Shown piece by piece: positions 8,157 through 18,129 of a DNA stretch of 64,000 nucleotides. The position numbers and the translations under genes are program-made. Each line of letters opens with the position of its first letter. Positions within the stretch are counted from its first letter, which is position 1. The notes under the pieces are model-generated. The model was not told the origin of the DNA. It saw only the letters and a program-made list of their open reading frames with translations, and ran no database searches. The stretch is from Pseudoalteromonas spongiae UST010723-006 (lineage in GTDB: Bacteria; Pseudomonadota; Gammaproteobacteria; Enterobacterales; Alteromonadaceae), in NCBI RefSeq assembly GCF_000238255.3, contig NZ_CP011040.1, positions 62,001 to 126,000 of the forward strand. The letters run 5' to 3'.

Positions 8157-10331
8157 TTACTTAACTGGGAAGCCACGGTCACGCATTAGTGCTTCAACTT
8201 CTGCGTCACGTCCTCTAAATAAACGGTATGCTTCAGCTGGGTCCATTGCGTTACGAATTGAGAATAAGTGCTTAACAAGCTTGTCAGCTAATTCTTTATC
8301 GTAAAAACCGCCTGGTGCTTCAGCAAATGCTTCAGATGCGTCAGACGTTAGTACTTCCGCCCATAAGTAGCCATAATAACCTGCTGAATAACCTTCACCA
8401 GAGAAAATATGGCCAAAGTGTGTGCTGCGGTGGCGCATTACAAGTTCACTTGGCATACCAATAGCTTCTAATTGCTCTTTTTCAAATTTAGCTGGGTCAA
8501 TTTTAGCTGGATCGGTTGTATGGTATAGCATATCCATAATTGCCGACGCTAAGTACTCAGTAGTTTTAAAGCCTTGGTTAAAGGTTGCTGATTTCTTAAT
8601 TTTAGCAACTAACTCTTTTGGCATTGGCTCACCAGTTTTGTAGTGAACAAGGTAGTTATTGATCACTTCATCGGTTGTTAACCAGCGCTCAAGTAGTTGC
8701 GATTGGAATTCAGTATAGTCGCGTACACCTGAATGCGATTTAGGGTAAGCAACCGTTGCTGATAAGAAGTGAAGTGCGTGGCCAAACTCATGGAAATAAG
8801 TCTCAGCATCTGACCATGAGATCAGCGTCGGTTCGCCTTCAGGGCCTTTAACAAAGTTAGAATTGTTTGACGACAGAACGGTCTTCTTACCATCGAATGT
8901 TGTGTGGCTGCGGTAGGTTGTTGCCCACGCGCCTGAGCGCTTACCTTTACGGCCAAATGGGTCTAAATACCATAAACCAATGTGCTCGCCAGTGGTTTTG
9001 TCTGTTACATCCCACACGCGCACGTCTTCATGGAATACAGGTACCGAACCAGCTGCCACTTCTTTAAAGTTGAAGTTAAATAAACGACCTGCCACATAGA
9101 ACATCGCTTCGCGCAGTTTATCTAGTTGCAAGTATTGTTTTACTTCGTTTGAATCAAGGTCGTATTTCGCTTTACGTACTTTTTCTGCGTAGTAGCGATA
9201 ATCCCATGGCGCAATTTTAATGTTTGCACCTTCGCTATCAGCGATAGCTTGCATGTCAGCAACTTCTTCACTCACGCGCGCAATTGCCGCAGGCCATACT
9301 TTATCCATTAGGGCTTTTGCATTCGCCGGTGTTTTTGCCATGCGATCTTCTAAACGCCACTGGGCATAGTTGTCGTAGCCCAATAGCTGCATGCGCTCGT
9401 GACGAAGCGTTAAGATGTCTTTAATTGTTTGGTTGTTATCAAATTCATCACCGTTGCCACCACGGTTATAGTAGTTTTTCCATACTTGCTCACGCAATGC
9501 ACGCTCATCTGAGTAGGTTAAAAACGGATCCATTGATGAACGCGAATTAGTGATTGCGAACATTTCTGGTTTACCACGATCTTTCGCCGCCGCTTTTGCC
9601 GCTGAAATTAACGAATCAGGTAAGCCTGAAAGTTGCTCTTTAGTTAAAAACACCACGTAATTTTCTTCATCTGCTAACACATTGTTGGCAAATTTGGTGT
9701 GAAGACCTGCAAGCTCTTGGTTAATTTCTGCAAAGCGTGCTTTAGATGGTTTATCAAGCGTTGCTCCATTGCGTGCAAAGCTATTGTAAGTAAGCCAAGT
9801 AACTCGTTGCTCTTCTGGTGTAAGTGATTTTAATGCATCGCTTTCGTATACGGCTTTAATGCGCGCAAAAAGCTTTTCATTTTGCGTAATTTTTGAGTTG
9901 AAGGCAGATAACTTAGGAGCCATTTCTTTTTGAATTGCACGAAATTCTGCGCTAGAAACGTTTGAGCGCCAAATACCGTAGTAAGTGTAAACGCGTTTTA
10001 AAAGGCTGCCTGATTTCTCAAGTTCAACAATGGTATTGTCAAACGTCGCTGGCTCAGGGTTGTTGGTAATGGCATCAACTTCTGCCAGCTTTTGTGCCAT
10101 TGCGGCATCAAATGCAGGCTTAAGTTCGCTCAGTGTTACTTTATCAAATGCTGGTACACCGTTATATGGACCGCTAAATGCTGCCAAAATTGCGTTGTCG
10201 TTTTTAGTGTTTGTGGCAACTGTTTTTTCGGCTGCAGGTGCGTTTGAAACTGTTGGTGCTGATTTTTCACCACAGCCTGACAAAGCAAATACTGTTGCCA
10301 TCGCAACCAGCGAAAGGTTTAGTTTTTTCAT
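8157..10331 (-). CDS. M3 family metallopeptidase, peptidyl-dipeptidase type, lipoprotein
   Basis: A 724-residue zinc peptidase. The signal peptide ends in a lipobox (ALSGC) followed by GEKS, so the mature protein is predicted to be a membrane-anchored periplasmic lipoprotein. Most of the length is the helical M3 fold, with the zinc site HEFGHALHFL at about residues 512-521. The C-terminal GYSAGYYGYLWAEVLTSDASEAF block is typical of Dcp and oligopeptidase A relatives. The expected activity is removing dipeptides or cleaving short peptides. E. coli Dcp is not a lipoprotein, so this belongs to the exported branch. It is monocistronic. Confidence 0.92.
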   Translation of the reverse strand: MKKLNLSLVAMATVFALSGCGEKSAPTVSNAPAAEKTVATNTKNDNAILAAFSGPYNGVPAFDKVTLSELKPAFDAAMAQKLAEVDAITNNPEPATFDNTIVELEKSGSLLKRVYTYYGIWRSNVSSAEFRAIQKEMAPKLSAFNSKITQNEKLFARIKAVYESDALKSLTPEEQRVTWLTYNSFARNGATLDKPSKARFAEINQELAGLHTKFANNVLADEENYVVFLTKEQLSGLPDSLISAAKAAAKDRGKPEMFAITNSRSSMDPFLTYSDERALREQVWKNYYNRGGNGDEFDNNQTIKDILTLRHERMQLLGYDNYAQWRLEDRMAKTPANAKALMDKVWPAAIARVSEEVADMQAIADSEGANIKIAPWDYRYYAEKVRKAKYDLDSNEVKQYLQLDKLREAMFYVAGRLFNFNFKEVAAGSVPVFHEDVRVWDVTDKTTGEHIGLWYLDPFGRKGKRSGAWATTYRSHTTFDGKKTVLSSNNSNFVKGPEGEPTLISWSDAETYFHEFGHALHFLSATVAYPKSHSGVRDYTEFQSQLLERWLTTDEVINNYLVHYKTGEPMPKELVAKIKKSATFNQGFKTTEYLASAIMDMLYHTTDPAKIDPAKFEKEQLEAIGMPSELVMRHRSTHFGHIFSGEGYSAGYYGYLWAEVLTSDASEAFAEAPGGFYDKELADKLVKHLFSIRNAMDPAEAYRLFRGRDAEVEALMRDRGFPVK

Positions 10332-10665
10332 TGTGTGTTCCTAGTGTTATTTGCGAGTCTTAATTGCAATCGTGTTTAGAAAATAAGGCATGCTAATCGT
10401 GAATGCTCACTCTTTAAATAGTTAATCATTCTAAGGGCTAAATAGCGTGCTTAATGCGTGTATTTGGCGTGATATCTGATTACATACTTAATAGAATTGA
10501 TACAAAACAGGCAAATCGGTGAAATGCAAATGTTAGTAAGGGGTTTAATACTAAAAATGTTCAATACACCAAGTTGCTATGTTTAATTCGCTAGCAGAGC
10601 GACTCGCTTAATTCGATTGTGTGCTTATGCTAAAAAGCTTTTTGCATAAGCACAATGCTTTTGCG
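10332..10665. other. Intergenic region with a long palindrome
   Basis: No gene seen. It holds the promoter of the M3 peptidase gene and, at 10621-10653, a near-perfect palindrome described separately. Confidence 0.5.
10621..10653. repeat. 33-bp near-perfect palindrome
   Basis: GTGCTTATGC and GCATAAGCAC form perfect outer arms around an inner AAAAAGCTTTTT palindrome, with one unpaired base. It lies 13 bp beyond the stop codon of the LD-carboxypeptidase gene. It may be the 3' hairpin of that operon or a protein-binding site. Confidence 0.55.
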
Positions 10666-11673
10666 TTAAATGAGCGTTTGCTTAAGGTTAAGCTCAGGTG
10701 ATACTTCGCACAGTGCACCGTTAATTAAGGTAAGGTTCGGTGGCTGATGGCCTATGTCCATATCGTAAATAATTGGAATATCAAGTTCGGCTTGCGTGAG
10801 TGCCAAAGTAAAATCAATTTGCTTGTTAGCAGTTGAGGCCGCATGTCTGCCAACAAAAAGTGCGTTAATGCGCTCGAAATGGCCTTTGTATTTTAGCATT
10901 AGCAATGCGCGCAGCCAGGCGGTAGGGCTGAGTTCAGCATTTTCGATGTATAAAATAACGCCTTCTTTTTCATAGTGTTGGCAAAAACCCTGCAGATCAC
11001 AATACGGACTATCTAAGGTAAAAATAAGCGTATCTAAACAGCCGCCAATTAAACGCCCAGAAACACCCTCACTTGGCCAATTAAGTGTTTTCCAACACGT
11101 TTTTTGCGTTAAATTATAAGCAGCATCTGGGCTGTTAATCACGTCAGCGTAGTCTGCTTCAAAATGACTTGATGCGGTTTGTGTAAAGCTATCGCCCTTT
11201 TTCAGCGTTATTGCGTTATAAAAAGCAGCTGTCGTGCTATCAGATTGATTAGGAACCAATTGCATTAGATTAGCTGTGTGCATACTTGCCCAATTTAACC
11301 GCGTTGACAGTGCAACTTGCAGTGTACTTACATCCGAAAAGCCAATTAGCCACTTAGGTTTCGCACTTTGTAATTGCGCAAAATCAAGCAGGGGCAATAG
11401 TTCCATTGCAAGTTCTCCGCCCCAAGGCGGCATAATCGCATCGATAGTATCGTCTAGCAGGCATTGCATTAGTTGTTGTGCGCGAACTTCTTTGTTGGCG
11501 CTGACATGCTGGTGGTTATGTTTTAGGTTTGGGTCAAGAACTAGTTCAAAACCCAATTGTTTAAAATGCGCTAGTGCTAAAGATAAGCGGGGGTGAAAGG
11601 CTTCGTCGACGCCCGATGAAAATGCACAAACAGCGATTTTACTGCCTGCAACTAGAGCATTTGGGTACTGCAT
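10666..11673 (-). CDS. S66 family peptidase (LD-carboxypeptidase-like)
   Basis: A 335-residue protein of the LdcA/MccF family. The catalytic Ser-Glu-His set is visible as S113 (GFSDVS), E244 (LYIENAE) and H309 (DIGHQ), with the conserved GGELAMELLP block before it. LdcA enzymes trim the terminal D-Ala from recycled murein tetrapeptide. MccF-type relatives cleave microcin C7-like compounds. The sequence alone does not decide between them. Its ATG overlaps the stop of the preceding reductase gene by one base (TAATG), so the two are translationally coupled. Confidence 0.88.
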   Translation of the reverse strand: MQYPNALVAGSKIAVCAFSSGVDEAFHPRLSLALAHFKQLGFELVLDPNLKHNHQHVSANKEVRAQQLMQCLLDDTIDAIMPPWGGELAMELLPLLDFAQLQSAKPKWLIGFSDVSTLQVALSTRLNWASMHTANLMQLVPNQSDSTTAAFYNAITLKKGDSFTQTASSHFEADYADVINSPDAAYNLTQKTCWKTLNWPSEGVSGRLIGGCLDTLIFTLDSPYCDLQGFCQHYEKEGVILYIENAELSPTAWLRALLMLKYKGHFERINALFVGRHAASTANKQIDFTLALTQAELDIPIIYDMDIGHQPPNLTLINGALCEVSPELNLKQTLI

Positions 11674-12206
11674 TATCTGTCTCTAATGTAATGATTTTGC
11701 ACCACTTTATCGATATACTTTTTGCTTGCCAAGAGTTTAAAGCCCAATGGCTCAGGTAAATCGCCAAATAATGGGTAGCCACCACCTAACAGCACAGGAA
11801 TTCGTGTCAGGATCATTTCATCGACTAAGTCTTCCTTTAAAAAGCTTTGAATGGTTTTACCGCCGTCAATATAAAGGTTGTGATAGCCAAGTTTAGCTAA
11901 GTTTTTGACAATTTTTTGTAGCTCACCGTTTACCAGAAAAACCTTGCCTTCGTAACCCTTAGGAACATGTGTTAGGGAGTTAGAAAGTACAAAAACGGGT
12001 TTGCTGTACGGCCATTCCACGCCAAATGACAACACCATTTCAAAAGTGTTTCGGCCCATTAACAGTGCATCGATGCCTGCGATAAATGCATCGAAACCAA
12101 AGTCATCGCCGTCAGGGTTAGGTAACTGATGTAGCCAATCAATTTTGTTATCTTTATCAGCAATATAACCATCGAGACTAGTTGCAATAAATACTTTGTT
12201 TGTCAT
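11673..12206 (-). CDS. Dihydrofolate reductase family protein (RibD C-terminal-like)
   Basis: A 177-residue stand-alone reductase domain. It shows ATSLDGYIAD at the N-terminus, LLMGRNTFEMV near residue 50 and the nucleotide-binding LYIDGGKTIQSFL near residue 115. Members of this family (YyaP/YwjB-like) are NADPH-dependent reductases of unknown substrate and are not the housekeeping FolA. It is the first gene of a two-gene operon with the S66 peptidase, joined by a TAATG overlap. Confidence 0.85.
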   Translation of the reverse strand: MTNKVFIATSLDGYIADKDNKIDWLHQLPNPDGDDFGFDAFIAGIDALLMGRNTFEMVLSFGVEWPYSKPVFVLSNSLTHVPKGYEGKVFLVNGELQKIVKNLAKLGYHNLYIDGGKTIQSFLKEDLVDEMILTRIPVLLGGGYPLFGDLPEPLGFKLLASKKYIDKVVQNHYIRDR

Positions 12207-12422
12207 CAGAAATTCTTCTTTTTATTGTTCCGAATTCAATTTAACGTAAAAATTTTAATCGGGCTAATAACTCTTTGTTGTAGTGAACTAAACCCATACG
12301 ACTTATTTTGGCATAAAAATAGTTTTGTGATGGGATTTTCCTCATAAGTAGTCATGCCACTTTTACCTGCGTAATTACATTGAGCTTCTATACTTAAAGC
12401 GTTATCAGTGAGGAAGTTAGCC

Positions 12423-13148
12423 ATGTTGCGGTTATTGGTTTTTATTGGGTTTTTGTATGTTAATACAAGTTACGCAGAGAGCTATACGGTATTGAGTTAT
12501 CACGGTGCCAACCCGCCCTACAGTTATTTTGAAGGCGATATTATGAAAGGTATTTTTCCTGATATCTTTGCGCGTATCTCGGAATTATCTGGGCATCAGT
12601 TTACGTTCGTCACATTTTCTGTTGCCCGTGGTTTGCGGCTGTTCGATCAAGGCAAAGTTGATATTGAACCGGGCATAAATCCAATATGGCGTAGCCACAC
12701 CAAAGTACCGGGTATCTACAGTGAATTTTATGCCAGCTCACGAGAAATTGTCGTCGCGTCGCAATATCGTCAAGAAAGAACACCGTTAGATTTGTATCAT
12801 AAAGTACTCGGCGTAGTACGTGGTTATCGCTACGGTGAGTTTGAACAACACTTTGCACCAGGGAAAATAGTGAAAGTAGATTCCCGTTCTGAGGTTGAGT
12901 TATTGGCGCAAATTGAACATGGCAATATTGATTACGCCATTTTAGGCGAAGCAAGTGCGCTGTTTTATATAAATAAAAACAAAAGAACCTCGTTTAAACC
13001 GGTATTATTAGTGAGTGATTTGCCAGTTGCCATGCGGTTTCAACCACATTTACGTGTTTTGCGCTCAGAGCTAAATAAAATTTTGGATGACATGAAACAA
13101 CGCGGTGAAATAGACACTATTTACGCTAAATATGGCGCAAAGCCGTAA
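12423..13148 (+). CDS. Periplasmic solute-binding protein, family 3 fold
   Basis: A 241-residue exported protein. The signal peptide MLRLLVFIGFLYVNTSYA precedes the usual first strand, SYTVLSYHGANPPYSYFEGD. The bilobed amino-acid binding pattern (MKGIFPDIF, EVELLAQIEHGNIDYAILGE, MKQRGEIDTIYAKYG) runs to the end. No ABC permease or ATPase lies next to it. Stand-alone members of this family are common in Alteromonadales and may feed signalling proteins or be orphan binders. I prefer the ATG at 12423, which has an AGGAAG site 8 nt ahead, over a GTG at 12408. Confidence 0.82.
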   Translation: MLRLLVFIGFLYVNTSYAESYTVLSYHGANPPYSYFEGDIMKGIFPDIFARISELSGHQFTFVTFSVARGLRLFDQGKVDIEPGINPIWRSHTKVPGIYSEFYASSREIVVASQYRQERTPLDLYHKVLGVVRGYRYGEFEQHFAPGKIVKVDSRSEVELLAQIEHGNIDYAILGEASALFYINKNKRTSFKPVLLVSDLPVAMRFQPHLRVLRSELNKILDDMKQRGEIDTIYAKYGAKP

Positions 13149-13391
13149 CATCTAACGGTCAACTTAACAGCTGAAAAAACGAGCTTAAAAGTGCAACACA
13201 CAACAAAGATTTAGTATATGCTACAGGCCCCTGTTATTTAACGTTAGCATTGTGTATGTTGCTTTGTTTTTCCTTTCTCAATGGAGTGTTATTTGCTCCG
13301 TTTATTAGCCTATTGCAAAACCTTACTGCTTTAAATAAGCAGCGTAGTATCGCTTTTCTCACCCTAAACGTATCGCTATTTGGGTATAAAT

Positions 13392-14303
13392 ATGACCAAT
13401 AAACAGTTTTTTCTTTTGCTTTTGCTCGCTGCAATTTGGGGCGCGTCGTTCTTGCTGATTCGTATTGCCGTTGACAGCTTTGCACCGGTTTTTTTAATTG
13501 AGGCGCGGGTATTATTTGCTGCACTTAGCCTATCAATTATTGCGCTATTGATGAGGCGTAAAGTGATGGTAAAAGGTCTAGTTGGGCATTACTTTTTTGT
13601 CGGGCTTTTTAATTCGGCAATTCCATGGATGTTATTTGCCTACGCGGCGCAAACCTTAACTGTTGCGATGTTAGCTATTCTAAATGCCACCGCACCAATT
13701 TGGGGCAGTTTAATTGGCCGATTTTGGCATGGAGAGCGAATTTCTCGGCAAGGTTGGTGCGGACTCGGTTTGGGTATTTTAGGCGTTGTTTTAATGGTTG
13801 GATTAGCCCCGAATATGATCAATGCCGAAAGTTTAGTCGCGTTACTAGCCGCTACGTTTGCGGCGTTTTGTTACGGTATTGCGACAAATTACACTAAGCA
13901 TGTAAAACACAAAGTGCCGGGTTTTGATACATCTCATGGAAGCTTGTGGGCAACGGTCATTTTATTGGTGCCGCTATTGCCGTTTTTCCCAATGAATCAA
14001 ATGCCATCAACAGATGAAATATTGGCGGTGGTATTGCTTGGCATAGTGTGTACTGGCATCGCGCTTATTTTTTATTTTGATTTAGTTGCCGAAATTGGCG
14101 CAGCGTCAGCATTGTCGGTCACCTTTTTAATTCCGGGATTTGCTGCAATTTGGGGTTATGTTGTCCTTGGCGAAGTACTAACTATAAATGTGTTGGTAGG
14201 CATTATTACGGTGTTACTAGGTACCATGTTAGTAACCGGGTTTTCACCCATGCGCTTTTTAAAAAAACGTAAAGGGGATTTACAACCATCAAGCAAACTG
14301 TGA
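13392..14303 (+). CDS. EamA/DMT family transporter
   Basis: A 303-residue inner-membrane protein with about ten hydrophobic segments in two EamA repeats (about residues 5-135 and 150-285). The first segment has the typical LLLLAAIWGASFLLIR motif. Family members export amino acids, nucleobases or other small metabolites; no substrate can be read here. The start is the ATG at 13392; an in-frame TTG lies four codons earlier. The C-terminus is basic (KKRKGD). Confidence 0.88.
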   Translation: MTNKQFFLLLLLAAIWGASFLLIRIAVDSFAPVFLIEARVLFAALSLSIIALLMRRKVMVKGLVGHYFFVGLFNSAIPWMLFAYAAQTLTVAMLAILNATAPIWGSLIGRFWHGERISRQGWCGLGLGILGVVLMVGLAPNMINAESLVALLAATFAAFCYGIATNYTKHVKHKVPGFDTSHGSLWATVILLVPLLPFFPMNQMPSTDEILAVVLLGIVCTGIALIFYFDLVAEIGAASALSVTFLIPGFAAIWGYVVLGEVLTINVLVGIITVLLGTMLVTGFSPMRFLKKRKGDLQPSSKL

Positions 14304-14319
14304 CATATTGTCGCAGTTT
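14295..14319 (+). terminator. Hairpin overlapping the EamA stop codon
   Basis: An 11-bp stem with one wobble pair, AAACTGTGACA/TGTCGCAGTTT, around a TAT loop. The following T-tract is interrupted (GCGGTTTTTAC), so termination may be weak and some reading into the TonB receptor gene is possible. Confidence 0.4.
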
Positions 14320-14388
14320 GCGGTTTTTACTTTGTGATGTGGTGCTTTTTTTAAGAAAATTTCCTTAGTTTGTATATGGAAGTTTTTT

Positions 14389-16434
14389 ATGAAAAGCACA
14401 CTTAACACAATAACGCTTTGTATTCTCTCGTTATCGTCATCTTTAGTATTTGCTAAGTCAGATATGGAGGTGATCACTGTTTCGTCTCACATTAATCAAT
14501 TTGCGCTATCTACTGAGCAGGCCAAGGCCAGTGTATCACTGCCTGATGTATCAGATTGGTTACTTTCAGTACCTGGGGCAAATGCCAATAAAAATGGTCA
14601 AATATCGGGTATAGCTCAATATCGTGGGTATTACGGTGACCAAGTCGCTGTTGCCATTGACGGCGTAAAGCAAATTGGTGCAGGCCCTAATGCCATGGAT
14701 GCACCGCTGAGTTATGTTTCGCCGCTTTTAATTAACTCGGTAGATGTGTATCGCGGTATTGCACCGGTGAGTAGCGCGTTAGATTCGTTTGGTGGTGTGG
14801 TTAAGGTGCATCAAAAACGTGCTGCTGATATTGATGCAGGTGAGCGTAATTTAGCACTTACCGGTACTTATTTATCTAATTACGCCGGTTACAATGTGTC
14901 AGCCGTGGCAGGCGCAGGGTTTGATGAATTTGCCTTAAATAGCTATGTCGCATTGCAGAATGCGGATGATTATGAAGATGGTGATGGACGAGAAGTTCAC
15001 TCATCAAAAGTCGAACGCTTGCAGTATGGCGTTGATGTGGCGTATCGCCAACAAGCGTCTTCAGTTTGCTTAATTTGGCAGCGCACTGACACCAAACCTA
15101 CCGGCACAATCGCATTGCCAATGGATATTGATTACGTAGAAAGTGATCGCATTAAGCTTGATTACCAAACGCAGCTTAACGAGCTTGCATTAGATGCATA
15201 CATTGCCTACCACACAGCAGAGCATGGTATGGACAATTATTCACAGCGAAGTAATGCAAATATGCAAAAACATCGCTACAACACAACAGATGTTGAGAAT
15301 TTAAGTTATTTTGTTGCAGGCAAATTGGCACAGTGGCAATTTGGTTTAGAGGGCTATGTGAGTGAGCATGGCTCACGCATTACTAACCCAAATAATGCAA
15401 TGTTTTTTGTTGAAAACTTTAATCAAGTTGAAGACAACCGCCATTCAATCTTTACTGAGTGGCAATCAGAAGCCAATGACTTTAGCCAGCGTGTAGGTGC
15501 GCGTGTTAAATACAATCAAGCAAATGCAGGTACTGTATCTAGCTCAATGGCGATGATGAATCCGCATATTAAAATGTTACAACAGCAATTTAATAATGCC
15601 GACCGCAGTGTTAACGATACCACAGTTGATATTAGCTACTCGGGCAGGGCACAGCACTCAGAGCGCTACTCTACGGAAATCAGTTTTGGTTTAAAACAAC
15701 GCGCGCCATCTTATCAGCAGCGTTATTTATGGTTACCAATGCAAGCTACAGGTGGCCTTGCTGATGGTAAAACCTATATTGGTAATATAGATTTGAATGC
15801 AGAAACTGCTTATCAGTTAAATCTTGCATGGCATTATCAAGCTAATGGCTTCAGTATCTCACCACAGGTTTTCTATCATCAAATTGATGATTATATTCAA
15901 GGTACGCCATCAAATAATATGGCTGCGAATATGGTCGGTACTATGATGGGAGGTGAAGCGCCACTTCAGTTTAATAATATTGATGCACACTTATTTGGTG
16001 CGGATGTAAATCTTGTTTGGCGTTTAAATGATATGTGGCAACTAACCGGGGTTGTTAGTTACGTCACCGGTGAGCGAGAAGACATCGACGATGATCTTTA
16101 TCGTATTGCGCCGTTAAACTCGCGGATTACTGCTCATTATCAAATTGGTGATTGGCACTCGCAGTTAACACTGAGTGGGTATGCCAAACAAACAAAAGTG
16201 AGCGAATTAAATAACGAAAAAGAGTCAGCAGGTTACGGCACCCTTGATTGGCAATTGGATTACGATTTAACAGCACAACTAAGAGTTAACTTTGGTGTTA
16301 ACAATTTGCTAGATAAAGCTTATCGCCCTCATTTAAATGGTGTTAACCGTGCTATGGGCAGCGAAATAATGGTGGGTGAAGGTGTACCTGAGGTTGGCCG
16401 CAATGTATTTGTTGGGTTTAACGTGAGCTTATAG
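14389..16434 (+). CDS. TonB-dependent receptor, copper-receptor (OprC/NosA) style
   Basis: A 681-residue outer-membrane receptor with a signal peptide ending at SSSLVFA. A TonB-box-like MEVITVSS is followed by a short plug with VAIDGVKQIG, SVDVYRGIAPVSSALDSFGG. A 22-strand barrel ends in the aromatic-rich GRNVFVGFNVSL. Several Met/His-containing loops stand out: ALPMDIDYV, HGMDNYSQR, SSSMAMMNPHIKM and MAANMVGTMMGG. The PMDI and MDNYSQR blocks resemble those I recall from the copper receptors OprC and NosA. The metal assignment is tentative; the receptor assignment is firm. Confidence 0.85.
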   Translation: MKSTLNTITLCILSLSSSLVFAKSDMEVITVSSHINQFALSTEQAKASVSLPDVSDWLLSVPGANANKNGQISGIAQYRGYYGDQVAVAIDGVKQIGAGPNAMDAPLSYVSPLLINSVDVYRGIAPVSSALDSFGGVVKVHQKRAADIDAGERNLALTGTYLSNYAGYNVSAVAGAGFDEFALNSYVALQNADDYEDGDGREVHSSKVERLQYGVDVAYRQQASSVCLIWQRTDTKPTGTIALPMDIDYVESDRIKLDYQTQLNELALDAYIAYHTAEHGMDNYSQRSNANMQKHRYNTTDVENLSYFVAGKLAQWQFGLEGYVSEHGSRITNPNNAMFFVENFNQVEDNRHSIFTEWQSEANDFSQRVGARVKYNQANAGTVSSSMAMMNPHIKMLQQQFNNADRSVNDTTVDISYSGRAQHSERYSTEISFGLKQRAPSYQQRYLWLPMQATGGLADGKTYIGNIDLNAETAYQLNLAWHYQANGFSISPQVFYHQIDDYIQGTPSNNMAANMVGTMMGGEAPLQFNNIDAHLFGADVNLVWRLNDMWQLTGVVSYVTGEREDIDDDLYRIAPLNSRITAHYQIGDWHSQLTLSGYAKQTKVSELNNEKESAGYGTLDWQLDYDLTAQLRVNFGVNNLLDKAYRPHLNGVNRAMGSEIMVGEGVPEVGRNVFVGFNVSL

Positions 16435-16452
16435 CGAGCTACTGTAAATATT

Positions 16453-16481
16453 AAAAAAGGAGCGGTAGCGCTCCTTTTTTT
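16453..16481 (+). terminator. Intrinsic terminator after the TonB receptor
   Basis: The 11-bp stem AAAAAAGGAGC/GCTCCTTTTTT has a 6-base loop. Its A and T runs allow it to work in both directions, also for the converging chemoreceptor gene. Confidence 0.88.
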
Positions 16482-16503
16482 GTTGGGTATTGAAAGCTAC
16501 TCG

Positions 16504-18129
16504 TTAAACTTTAAAGATACTAATATCGTTATTAAGCTTGCCCGATAACTCCGACAGCGTACGACCAGTTTGCGCCATATCAGATGCACTAATTGTAACG
16601 CTGCGAATACTATCGCTAAACTCGTTAATATTTTGCGAAATTTCAGCGGCAACCGTCGTTTGTTCTTCAGTTGAGGTGGAAACTACGATATTCATATCGG
16701 CAATTTCGGTAATTGCTTCGGCAATAGATTGAATTGAACTGGCTGATGCTGCGGCAATTTCAACACTGTGGCTCGCTTTACCTGAGGCATCCTCCATGCT
16801 CGAAACTGCGCGTTGAGATGCATCTTGTAAGGCGATGATCATAGAGCTAATTTGCTCTGTGGCTTTTTGCGTATTGTGAGCAAGCTGGCGTACTTCGTCG
16901 GCAACCACAGCAAAACCACGGCCTGATTCACCTGCGCGTGCTGCTTCAATTGCCGCATTAAGTGCAAGCAGGTTAGTTTGCTCTGCTACATTTTGAATAA
17001 TTTGCACCACTGAGTTGATTTCATTGCTTTTTTCACTTAGTAAATCAATGTCTTCTTTGGTGTGACGGATCACTTCGTTTAACTGATTAATTGAATCAAT
17101 GTTCTCTTGAACTTTTGCTAATCCGTGTTTAGCGGTGTCGTCAGATTCGTTGGCTTTATGTGATGTAGTTACTGCATTGGACGCAACCTCGCCAATAGCT
17201 GCGCTCATTTCGGTAATAGCGGTGGCAATCATGGTGGTTTGGTGTTCTTGTTGCTCTGTGGTTGCCGCTACTTGGCTACTACTACGCGACATTTGCTCTG
17301 ATTCGTTACTAAGGGTTTTAACCGCGTTTAGTAGCTCTTCAATTAGTGATTTAAAATGGTTAAGCATGGTATTAATGCTTACCGCGGTACGAGAAAATTC
17401 ATCATTGCCGTATTCTGAAACGCGTAACGTTAAGTCGGTATTATTGGCAATATTCGCCATGGTAGAACCAATCGCTCTTAACGGGGTGATAATAGATTTA
17501 TAAATAACTAGCGCCATTACTATGGTGGCGATAAGCAGTAAAACACAAGCAATGATAAAACTCAGTTGCGTAGATTCGTAGTTTTCTGTTGCATCATCGG
17601 TAAATTGCTGCGATGTGTTTAACTGTAAATCGATAAGGTCATTTAAACTGGTACTAAAAGGGTCAAACACATCGTACATTTCTTTTACGAACATTTCTGG
17701 AGAACTGGCGAGAGGCTGCTCCATTGCTATTTGATTTTGGTACCAATTTACTTTTTGTTTTACTTTGCTAAATAGGGATTCGCTTACACCAATAAGTCTT
17801 TTTTCTTCGCTGGTAAGTTCGGTATTTAAGTAAGCCTGCCAGTTCTGATTAGCAACGTTTTCAGCGCTTTCAATGGCTGCAAGTAATTGGCTTTTAGAAA
17901 GTAACTTTGCGTTGTATTTATGCAGATTATCAACAATGCTTACGGCGTAATTGTCAGACACCACTTTTATTTGTTTTAAGGGGACGACACGATCGTTGTT
18001 GATACTTTGAATTCCCATCACCAGTGACTTAGTCATCATCAGCGATATGATAGCAAGGCCAATAAAAGCAACAATGGGGACGGTTATTAGAATGGTAAGT
18101 CTAGTTTTCACACTTACGGTATTGAGCAT
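16504..18129 (-). CDS. Methyl-accepting chemotaxis protein, 4-helix-bundle sensor
   Basis: A 541-residue transmembrane chemoreceptor. TM1 is at about residues 11-32. A helical periplasmic sensor (about 33-188) of the 4HB type follows, then TM2 at about 189-212, a HAMP domain and a cytoplasmic signalling hairpin with the tip [18 protein letters not shown]. No CheR/CheB-tethering pentapeptide is visible at the C-terminus (NNDISIFKV). Ligand unknown. The gene is transcribed alone from the 450-bp space it shares with the hybrid kinase. Confidence 0.92.
   Translation of the reverse strand: MLNTVSVKTRLTILITVPIVAFIGLAIISLMMTKSLVMGIQSINNDRVVPLKQIKVVSDNYAVSIVDNLHKYNAKLLSKSQLLAAIESAENVANQNWQAYLNTELTSEEKRLIGVSESLFSKVKQKVNWYQNQIAMEQPLASSPEMFVKEMYDVFDPFSTSLNDLIDLQLNTSQQFTDDATENYESTQLSFIIACVLLLIATIVMALVIYKSIITPLRAIGSTMANIANNTDLTLRVSEYGNDEFSRTAVSINTMLNHFKSLIEELLNAVKTLSNESEQMSRSSSQVAATTEQQEHQTTMIATAITEMSAAIGEVASNAVTTSHKANESDDTAKHGLAKVQENIDSINQLNEVIRHTKEDIDLLSEKSNEINSVVQIIQNVAEQTNLLALNAAIEAARAGESGRGFAVVADEVRQLAHNTQKATEQISSMIIALQDASQRAVSSMEDASGKASHSVEIAAASASSIQSIAEAITEIADMNIVVSTSTEEQTTVAAEISQNINEFSDSIRSVTISASDMAQTGRTLSELSGKLNNDISIFKV

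Noticed and set aside
12236..12424. 62-codon minus-strand frame opposite the start of the solute-binding protein
   Set aside because: It covers the promoter and ribosome binding site of the plus-strand gene and has no coding-like composition.
13256..13402. 48-codon plus-strand frame overlapping the EamA start
   Set aside because: Hydrophobic but without a ribosome binding site; the overlap with the transporter start suggests chance.
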